This document shows, piece after piece, positions 5,926 to 11,006 of a stretch of 11,006 nt of DNA. The position numbers were made by a program, and so were the translations under genes. Numbering within the stretch: the stretch's first letter is position 1; every line of letters starts with the position of its first letter. Source of the stretch: an uncultured Collinsella sp. (GTDB taxonomy: Bacteria; Actinomycetota; Coriobacteriia; Coriobacteriales; Coriobacteriaceae); assembly GCA_958447445.1 (NCBI GenBank), contig CAUDAE010000062.1, positions 1 to 11,006 on the forward strand, given 5' to 3'. The notes below the pieces were generated by a model, which did not search any database, had not been told where the DNA came from, and saw only the letters and a list, made by a program, of their open reading frames with translations.

Positions 5926-6849
5926 ATGCTCATTGCATTGCAGGGCGCCGTTTCGCAGGGCGTCCTCTGGGGCATTATGGTGCTTGGCGTGTTTATCACG
6001 TTCCGCCTGCTCGACATTCCCGATATGACCTGCGACGGCAGCTTTGCCCTCGGCGGCTGCGTCTGCGCTGTGCTCATCGTCAATAACAACGTCGACCCGC
6101 TGCTCGCCGTGCTGGCCGGTATGTGCGCCGGCGCCATCGCGGGTGCCGTCACGGGCATTTTGACCACCGTCTTCGAGATTCCCGCGATCCTCGCCGGAAT
6201 CCTCACCCAGATCAGCCTGTGGTCCATCAACCTGCGCATCATGGGGAAGTCCAATACGCCCATTCTTGCCAAGGGCACCGTATTCTCGGCCGTCAGCAAT
6301 ATGACCGGTCTGCCGCAGTCCACCGTTGCCATCATCTTGGGCATCCTGCTCGCCGTGGCTATCGTTGCCATCCTGTATTGGTTCTTTGGCACCGAGATCG
6401 GCTCGGCGCTGCGCGCCACCGGCAACAACGAGTACATGATCCGCGCTCTGGGCGTCAACACCAACTCCACCAAGATGATCGCCCTCGTGCTCTCCAACGC
6501 CCTCATCGGCCTTTCGGGCGCGCTCATCTGCCAGAGCCAGAAGTATGCCGACATTGGTATGGGCACCGGTGCCATCGTTATCGGTCTTGCCGCCATTGTT
6601 ATCGGTGAGGTGCTCGGCCGTCTGCTGCCCGGCGGCCTCACGCAGTTTAGCGTCCGTCTTGCCTCCGCCGTCTTTGGCTCCGTGGTGTACTTCCTTATCC
6701 GCGCCATCGTGCTGCAGTTGGGCATGGACGCCAACGACATGAAGTTGCTCTCCGCCGTGATCGTCGCCGTGGCCCTGTGCGTGCCCGTGGTTTGGGAGCG
6801 CTATAAGCTCCGCAGCTCCTACACGAAGGGGGATGAGGCAGATGCTTAG
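5926..6849 (+). CDS. ABC importer permease (307 aa)
   Basis: This is the membrane channel subunit of the importer. It is strongly hydrophobic throughout, with about eight or nine likely transmembrane segments. The early motif RLLDIPDMTCDGSFALGG (about 27-44) is typical of the branched-chain/TrpY-like permease family (BPD_transp_2). The cytoplasmic coupling region is probably FFGTEIGSALRATGNNEYMIRALGVN, about 152-177. The start at ATG 5926 has AGGAGG (5912-5917) 8 nt upstream. The start lies 203 nt after the binding-protein stop, with a hairpin between. The stop codon lies inside the ATPase gene, an 8-nt overlap that suggests coupled translation. The substrate is as uncertain as for the binding protein. 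Confidence 0.92.
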   Translation: MLIALQGAVSQGVLWGIMVLGVFITFRLLDIPDMTCDGSFALGGCVCAVLIVNNNVDPLLAVLAGMCAGAIAGAVTGILTTVFEIPAILAGILTQISLWSINLRIMGKSNTPILAKGTVFSAVSNMTGLPQSTVAIILGILLAVAIVAILYWFFGTEIGSALRATGNNEYMIRALGVNTNSTKMIALVLSNALIGLSGALICQSQKYADIGMGTGAIVIGLAAIVIGEVLGRLLPGGLTQFSVRLASAVFGSVVYFLIRAIVLQLGMDANDMKLLSAVIVAVALCVPVVWERYKLRSSYTKGDEADA

Positions 6850-7636
6850 GCTCTCGCACGTCAAGAAGACCTTTAACAAGGGCACCGTCACCGAGAAGCG
6901 CGCGCTCACCGGCGTCGACCTCACCCTGAATGACGGCGACTTTGTAACCGTGATCGGCGGCAACGGCGCCGGCAAGTCCACGCTGCTCAACATGATCGCC
7001 GGCGTGTACCCGCTCGATTCGGGCGTTATTGAGCTCGACGGCACCGACATCTCGCGCCTGAGCGAGTCGCAGCGCGCCAAGTACCTGGGCCGCGTGTTTC
7101 AGGACCCCATGCGCGGTACCGCTGCCGACATGCAAATCGCTGAGAACCTGGCCCTCGCCAAGCGTCGCGGCCAGCGTCGCGGCCTTTCGTGGGGCGTCAC
7201 CAAGGCCGAGAAAGATGAGTACGTCGAGCTGCTCAAGCGCCTGGACCTTGGTCTGGACACGCGTCTCAACGCCAAGGTCGGCCTGCTCTCGGGCGGCCAG
7301 CGCCAGGCACTCACCCTGTTGATGGCCACGCTCACCAGGCCGCGCCTGCTGCTGCTCGACGAGCACACGGCGGCCCTCGACCCCAAGACGGCCTCTAAGG
7401 TGCTCAACCTGACCGAGGAGATCGTCGACGAGAACCACCTGACCACGCTCATGGTCACGCATAACATGAACGACGCCATCCGTCTGGGCAACCGTCTGAT
7501 CATGATGCACGAAGGCCACGTGATCTACGACGTGGCGGGCGATGAGAAGAAGTCGCTCACCGTGGCCGACCTGCTGCAGAAGTTCGAGGAGGTCTCGGGC
7601 GGCGAGCTCGCCAACGACCGCATGCTGCTGAGCTAA
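6842..7636 (+). CDS. ABC importer ATPase (264 aa)
   Basis: This is the nucleotide-binding subunit that powers the importer on the cytoplasmic face. All motifs are intact: Walker A GGNGAGKST (39-47), Q-loop Gln87 in FQDP, signature LSGGQ (149-153), Walker B LLLLDE with catalytic Glu174, D-loop ALD (178-180) and switch His207 in VTHNM. The region before the signature holds a basic stretch, AKRRGQRRG. I chose ATG 6842, 9 nt after AAGGGGG (6826-6832). ATG 6833 in the same frame directly abuts that site and would add only MRQ. The gene overlaps the permease by 8 nt. Its stop codon forms part of the first terminator hairpin. Confidence 0.95.
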   Translation: MLRLSHVKKTFNKGTVTEKRALTGVDLTLNDGDFVTVIGGNGAGKSTLLNMIAGVYPLDSGVIELDGTDISRLSESQRAKYLGRVFQDPMRGTAADMQIAENLALAKRRGQRRGLSWGVTKAEKDEYVELLKRLDLGLDTRLNAKVGLLSGGQRQALTLLMATLTRPRLLLLDEHTAALDPKTASKVLNLTEEIVDENHLTTLMVTHNMNDAIRLGNRLIMMHEGHVIYDVAGDEKKSLTVADLLQKFEEVSGGELANDRMLLS

Positions 7637-7674
7637 ACCTACCAAAAAGGGACAGGTTTATTTTGGCAGGTTTT
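7635..7674 (+). terminator. Terminator-like hairpin with loop AGGGACAGG, copy A
   Basis: Bases 7635-7647 pair with 7661-7673 (12 of 13 positions) around a 13-nt loop containing AGGGACAGG, ending in a short T-run. The left arm starts within the ATPase stop codon. It shares the 15-mer CCAAAAAGGGACAGG exactly with the copy at 10720-10734. Confidence 0.65.
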
Positions 7675-7689
7675 ATCTGCGCAAACGTC

Positions 7690-7729
7690 AAAACCGCCGC
7701 TAAGGGACAGGCGCCCTTGCGGCGGTTTT
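7690..7729 (+). terminator. Terminator with AAGGGACAGG, copy B
   Basis: A perfect 11-bp stem (7690-7700 with 7719-7729) continues, past a bulged T, into AAGGG/CCCTT (7702-7706 with 7714-7718). A 7-nt loop and a terminal TTTT complete it. Together with copy A it forms a double terminator after the importer operon. Confidence 0.85.
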
Positions 7730-7759
7730 CGCATATTATGTCGATAATCCGATATTCAA

Positions 7760-7772
7760 CCAGACATTCTGG
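7760..7772 (+). promoter_or_regulatory. 13-bp dyad upstream of the nucleotidase
   Basis: CCAGA (7760-7764) and TCTGG (7768-7772) form a short perfect dyad with a 3-nt centre, just before the ribosome binding site AAGGA (7782-7786). It could be an operator, but short dyads also arise by chance. Confidence 0.25.
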
Positions 7773-7793
7773 CTAAGGACTAAGGAAACTGCC

Positions 7794-9569
7794 ATGAAAA
7801 GACTCCCCCGCCTTGCGTTAGCCACCGCGTTGTTTGCCGGCGCGCTCGCAGGCATCCCAAGCCTCGCTTTCGCGGGGAACCTGCCCGCCGCTATTGACGG
7901 CTCTGTGACCGTCATGCACACCAACGACATCCACGGCAGCTACAAGTACAGCTACAACGAAAGCAAGGGCACTGGCACTGTGGGCTTTGACGGACTGGCG
8001 GTTCTCTATAGCGCCCAGGGCAACGCCCCCGATCTTTTGCTCGATGCGGGCGACACCTTCCACGGACAGTCCTTCGCCACCATGAGCGAGGGCAAGAGCA
8101 TCGCCGAGCTCATGGACACCTTCTATGTAGACGGCTACGACGCGACCACGCCGGGCAACCACGACTGGAGCTACGGCGCGGACAAGCTCCGCACCATGAC
8201 CGGCTACAGCACCACCGGCACGCCCTTCGCCATGCTCTGCGCGAACGCGAAGTCTACGAGCGGCGTATGGAGCTCGAGCATCACGAAGACGCTCGATCGC
8301 ACCTGGGAGGATAGCGAGGATCACTCCACATTCGACTACAAAATCAAGGTCGGCGTCGTGGGTGTCATGGATGAGTCGCTGGGATCCTCGCTGCGCGCGG
8401 ACCTGGTCGCGGGCACGTCGTTCTCGAGTGCCACGAACGCCATCAATACCGAGGCAGAGCAGCTGCGCAAGGAGGGCTGCAACGTTGTCGTCTGTATCGC
8501 GCATACGCTCAACGCCAAGACCTTTGCCACACGGCTCCGTGGCATCGATGCCCTTATCGCAGGCCACGAGCACATCAACCTTAACGAGAAGGTGACGGGA
8601 GCCGACGGCAAGACGATCCACGTTGTCGAGGCAGGCAGCGCCTTTGCCGAGGTGGGGCTGCTTTCCATTCCGTACAAGTACGACACCAATGGCACCGAGA
8701 CGACCGACGATGACACGGTCACGGTCCCTGCAGACGGCAGCGACGAGAAGCTCTACACCGCCAAGAACGTCAACGACCTTTTGGCAGACCCCGACAAGGG
8801 CTCCGACTACCAAAGCTGCCTTGAAGCCGTCCGCAACAAGATCAAGCCGCTCGACGAGGCCGTTGAAAACGAATCGAACAAGGTGCTCGGCACATCCACC
8901 ACCAACTATTTCTACGGCGAGGACGCCGCAGGCACGCATGGTTGGGAAATGGTGCGCACCACCGATTTCCGCCCCAGCAAGGAGGACGACACCACCAAAG
9001 CCCAGACCATCGGCCACGTGATTTGCGGCTCCTATCTTGCCTTGACGGGCGCAGACCTCGCTATCGAAAACGCCGGCGGCATCCGCGGCGGCATCGCGGC
9101 GGGCAACGTGACCGCCGGCAACGTCATCGCCATCTCGCCCTACGGCAACACCGTGGAGACCTGGACCATGACCGGCGCGGACTTCCTCGCAGCGCTCGAG
9201 CACTCGCTACAAATCAGCGACGAGTGCAATCACAGCTACGAGCTTCAGCAAGCCTACGTGGCGGCCGGTCACACCGAGCAGGAGGCGCAAGACAAGTACA
9301 AGTGGCGCGATGACTCTGGCAGCGTTCTCTCCTTTGGCGGCATCAACGTGACGATCGATTGGACACAGCCCGAGGGCAAGCGCATTGTGAGTGCCACACT
9401 CACCAAAGACGGCAGCACGCTCGACCCCGCCAAGACCTATACCGTCGCCACCAACAACTACATCATCACCAACACGACCGACTTTCCCACCTTTGCACAC
9501 GCCACCAAGTACACCGAGTGGGGCACGTGCGAGGCGGCGCTGAGGGCGCTGATCGGGCAGAACAGCTGA
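7794..9569 (+). CDS. Secreted 5'-nucleotidase/cyclic phosphodiesterase family protein, anchor lost (591 aa)
   Basis: This is a metallophosphoesterase of the UshA/5'-nucleotidase type, which removes phosphate from extracellular nucleotides. Residues 1-27 are a signal peptide, with likely cleavage after AFA. The metal-binding motifs are HTNDIHG (Asp45, His47), DAGDTFHG (Asp84, Asp87), GNHDW (122-124), IAH (His237) and GHEH (His258, His260). The 5_nucleotid_C domain (about 365-570) has the substrate-binding NAGGIRGG (426-433). An Asp/Thr-rich insert lies at about 296-315. ATG 7794 has AAGGA (7782-7786) 7 nt upstream. The frame ends at TGA 9567-9569, after both enzyme domains. It then continues in the same frame into a cell-wall anchor, so this product is probably released rather than attached. 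The exact substrate is unknown. Confidence 0.92.
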   Translation: MKRLPRLALATALFAGALAGIPSLAFAGNLPAAIDGSVTVMHTNDIHGSYKYSYNESKGTGTVGFDGLAVLYSAQGNAPDLLLDAGDTFHGQSFATMSEGKSIAELMDTFYVDGYDATTPGNHDWSYGADKLRTMTGYSTTGTPFAMLCANAKSTSGVWSSSITKTLDRTWEDSEDHSTFDYKIKVGVVGVMDESLGSSLRADLVAGTSFSSATNAINTEAEQLRKEGCNVVVCIAHTLNAKTFATRLRGIDALIAGHEHINLNEKVTGADGKTIHVVEAGSAFAEVGLLSIPYKYDTNGTETTDDDTVTVPADGSDEKLYTAKNVNDLLADPDKGSDYQSCLEAVRNKIKPLDEAVENESNKVLGTSTTNYFYGEDAAGTHGWEMVRTTDFRPSKEDDTTKAQTIGHVICGSYLALTGADLAIENAGGIRGGIAAGNVTAGNVIAISPYGNTVETWTMTGADFLAALEHSLQISDECNHSYELQQAYVAAGHTEQEAQDKYKWRDDSGSVLSFGGINVTIDWTQPEGKRIVSATLTKDGSTLDPAKTYTVATNNYIITNTTDFPTFAHATKYTEWGTCEAALRALIGQNS

Positions 9570-9818
9570 GAGAGCAAGATGGCCTCGCTCGCGGGCACCA
9601 TCAGCTTTGGCTCCGCTGCCGTGGACCCCACGCCCACACCGGCCCCGACGCCTAAGCCCTCGCCTAAGACGGACACGACGACCACGAAGGTCATCACCAA
9701 GAAGACGACCGGTAAGCTCGCCGCAACGGGAGACCACACGCTGGCAGTAGTTGGCGCGTGCCTTATCGGCGGCATCATCGTCATCATCCTCGGCATTATC
9801 TGGAAGCGTCGACGCTAA
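9570..9818 (+). pseudogene. Severed LAATG cell-wall anchor of the nucleotidase
   Basis: Directly after the nucleotidase TGA, in the same frame, 82 codons remain open. From ATG 9579 they read as a Pro/Thr/Lys-rich wall-spanning spacer (PTPTPAPTPKPSPK), then LAATG (residues 47-51 counted from that ATG), a hydrophobic helix and the basic tail KRRR. This is a complete LPxTG-type sorting signal of the LAxTG variety, which needs a secreted N-terminus. It has no signal peptide of its own and only a poor ribosome binding site. It is best read as the original C-terminus of the upstream enzyme, cut off by one nonsense codon. Readthrough, or separate expression as a 79-aa membrane peptide, is less likely. 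The intact protein would be 674 aa. Confidence 0.8.
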
Positions 9819-9870
9819 GCTACACCGCCGGGCCTTGCAGCCCCGCCGCGTAAACCTTATATCGAGCACA

Positions 9871-9905
9871 GAAGCCCGTCCGAATTTGATCGGACGGGCT
9901 TCTTG
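9871..9905 (+). terminator. Terminator after the nucleotidase/anchor
   Basis: A perfect 13-bp stem (9871-9883 with 9890-9902) has a 6-nt loop and a weak T-tail (TTCTT). It lies about 50 nt beyond the end of the anchor segment, as expected if enzyme and anchor were one transcription unit. Confidence 0.8.
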
Positions 9906-9947
9906 GTGGGTATCATGGTTGGATGATCATTAGGAGGTTTTCCCTAC

Positions 9948-10715
9948 ATGGAATTGTTTGAGCCGATTCTTCATTTCTTTGAGCAACGGTGGGTCCACAA
10001 CATCATCTGGGCCGTCATCTTGGCGATAGGCACCGCCGTCGCCGCCAAGGTCGTATCCAAGACCCTGAACCATCTGCTTAACCGAGACGATAACCCGCTT
10101 CCGGCATCGAGTATCTTCATCAACATCGCGCGCGCCGTCATCTGGATGATTGGCGGCAGCTTTATCCTCGACAACTGCTTTGGCATTAACGCAAACGCGC
10201 TCGTCGCCGCTCTTGGAGTCGGCGGCATCGCCATCTCGCTCGGCTTTCAGGACACGCTGTCAAACCTTATCGGCGGCATGCAAGTGACCTTTATGGGCAT
10301 CATCAAACCCGGCGACAATATCGAGGTCGGCGGCGTATCCGGCGTGGTCCAAGACATCACTTGGCGCCATACAACGATTGAGGATGCCTGTGGACAGACC
10401 ATCATCGTCCCCAACTCCAACATTTCCAAGAACACACTCGTGCATTTGATGCCCTTTGGGCGCGTGGCCGTGCCCGTCGCGGTCAAGGACACGTCCAAGT
10501 GGGCTTCCCTTGACGTGCTGGCAGACGAGCTCACGAGCGCAACCAAAACGGCCGTCTCGCCCATCTCGGGCTTTGATAAGGAGCCCTACGTGCTCTTTAG
10601 CGAAATCGGCGACTTTGGCATCAAGGGAAAGATCATCTTTATCGTCAGCGACGACAGCACCACCTTCACGGCAGCCGACGCCTGCATCCGCGCCATCGCC
10701 CCTATCATCGCCTAA
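9948..10715 (+). CDS. Small-conductance mechanosensitive channel, MscS family (255 aa)
   Basis: This is a membrane channel that opens under tension to release solutes during osmotic downshock. Hydrophobic helices lie at about residues 17-35 and 57-77. They are followed by the pore-lining TM3, ALVAALGVGGIAISLGFQD (about 84-102), with the small-residue packing pattern of the family. The beta-domain follows, with PGDNIEVGGVSGVVQDITWR (121-140) and IIVPNSNI (152-159), the best-conserved MscS signatures. A C-terminal alpha/beta region completes the chain. The length is a little below E. coli MscS (286 aa), mostly from a shorter N-terminus and tail. ATG 9948 has AGGAGG (9932-9937) 10 nt upstream. 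It is a single-gene unit between two terminators. Confidence 0.94.
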   Translation: MELFEPILHFFEQRWVHNIIWAVILAIGTAVAAKVVSKTLNHLLNRDDNPLPASSIFINIARAVIWMIGGSFILDNCFGINANALVAALGVGGIAISLGFQDTLSNLIGGMQVTFMGIIKPGDNIEVGGVSGVVQDITWRHTTIEDACGQTIIVPNSNISKNTLVHLMPFGRVAVPVAVKDTSKWASLDVLADELTSATKTAVSPISGFDKEPYVLFSEIGDFGIKGKIIFIVSDDSTTFTAADACIRAIAPIIA

Positions 10716-10752
10716 CCCGCCAAAAAGGGACAGGCACCTTTGTGGTGGTTTT
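10714..10752 (+). terminator. Terminator-like hairpin with AAGGGACAGG, copy C
   Basis: AACCCGCCA (10714-10722) pairs imperfectly, with one bulge and a wobble, with 10743-10750. Inner AAAGG/CCTTT pairing leaves a GACAGG-containing loop, and TTTT follows. It begins inside the MscS stop codon. It is the third copy of the AAGGGACAGG family in the window and the most degenerate in its stem. Confidence 0.6.
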
Positions 10753-10792
10753 CATTCGTGGTACCATGGTTCATATAGTTGTTTAAACGACT
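10751..10792 (+). promoter_or_regulatory. Candidate promoter and operator of the last gene
   Basis: TTCATT (10751-10756) and TATAGT (10774-10779) are spaced by 17 nt. AGTTGTTTAAACGACT (10777-10792) overlaps the end of the -10 and the expected transcription start. It is a 16-bp palindrome with one mismatched pair and a perfect GTTTAAAC core. The position suits a repressor site. Confidence 0.4.
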
Positions 10793-10806
10793 AAGGGAGC
10801 AACATC

Positions 10807-11006
10807 ATGGAAGAGGCCTATCGTCAAGCACGCAAGCGCGGCGAGCAAGGACGTCGACGCGCCATTAGCCAAAGCGAGCATCCATACCTTACGGACCTCG
10901 ACAGTTTGGTTGCTCAGCTCCCCTTAGGTCAGCGAGAGAATGTCGGCCTGCGGGATATTCCGCTCGAAATGGTCGTCGGCACGGTCACCAAAGGCCGTCA
11001 GTCCGC
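10807..11006 (+). CDS. N-terminal fragment of a cytoplasmic protein, possibly ParB-like/BMP family
   Basis: Only the first 66 codons are present, and the gene runs off the right edge. ATG 10807 has GGGAG (10795-10799) 7 nt upstream. The protein starts MEEAYRQARKRGEQGRRRA, a basic helix without a signal peptide. It continues with HPYLTDLDSLVAQLP and VGLRDIPLEMVVGTVTKGRQSA. The second half resembles, from memory, the N-terminal region of a Clostridia/Coriobacteria family annotated as ParB-N-like or BMP-family protein, in which an IPL..IVGTKT.GR motif is usual. That family assignment is recollection, not a search result, and the function is open. Confidence 0.6.
   Translation, partial: MEEAYRQARKRGEQGRRRAISQSEHPYLTDLDSLVAQLPLGQRENVGLRDIPLEMVVGTVTKGRQS

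Noticed and set aside
5905..7080. 391-codon minus-strand frame opposite permease and ATPase
   Set aside because: It spans two overlapping real genes. The translation is His/Asp/Gly-rich without motif, an antisense shadow.
9567..9569. TGA as a selenocysteine codon
   Set aside because: The position is in a linker after the enzyme domains, where selenocysteine has no expected role, and I see no convincing SECIS-like hairpin just downstream. A nonsense change or readthrough fits better.
9204..9869. Minus-strand frame opposite the nucleotidase end and anchor
   Set aside because: It is antisense to coding sequence with clear LAATG anchor and spacer features. The translation is Arg/Gly-rich with no domain.

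Overview
The window is high-GC, gene-dense bacterial chromosome. I infer a member of Coriobacteriia, most likely Collinsella or a close relative. The reasons are strong G/C preference at third codon positions, GGGAG/AGGAGG ribosome binding sites, a surface protein ending in an LAxTG-type sorting signal, and small palindromic repeats between genes of a kind I recall from Collinsella genomes. No species call can be made from the sequence alone. I found no tRNA, rRNA, CRISPR array, insertion sequence, prophage or defence island.

Layout. Positions 1-262 hold no gene. They carry two 62-nt-spaced palindromic repeats, a third degenerate arm, and a 19-bp hairpin that probably ends the gene to its right. 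An alpha/beta-hydrolase (esterase-like) gene lies on the minus strand (263-1162). It is divergent from a stand-alone glucose-type PTS EIIA gene (1406-1969), whose leader contains a LacI-type palindrome. Next come asnS (2151-3554) and a WYL-type regulator (3813-4634), with strong terminators after EIIA and after asnS.

Positions 4742-7636 encode a three-part ABC importer: a lipoprotein binding protein, a permease, and an ATPase overlapping the permease by 8 nt. It resembles the PF04392/TrpXYZ class of amino-acid importers. A hairpin after the binding-protein gene could reduce expression of the two downstream genes, and two tandem terminators close the operon. A secreted 5'-nucleotidase-family gene follows (7794-9569). 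One in-frame TGA cuts it off from a Pro/Thr-rich spacer and an LAATG cell-wall anchor. The window ends with a small MscS-family channel (9948-10715) and the first 200 nt of a further gene.

The genes do not form one pathway. They are housekeeping and transport units, each with its own promoter or terminator. The WYL regulator sits just upstream of the importer and may control it, but no site proves this. The items most worth a second look are the TGA-severed anchor of the nucleotidase, a family of terminator-like hairpins sharing the loop AAGGGACAGG (three copies here), and the overlapping, mutually exclusive hairpins at the left end. I see no convincing new multi-gene system.
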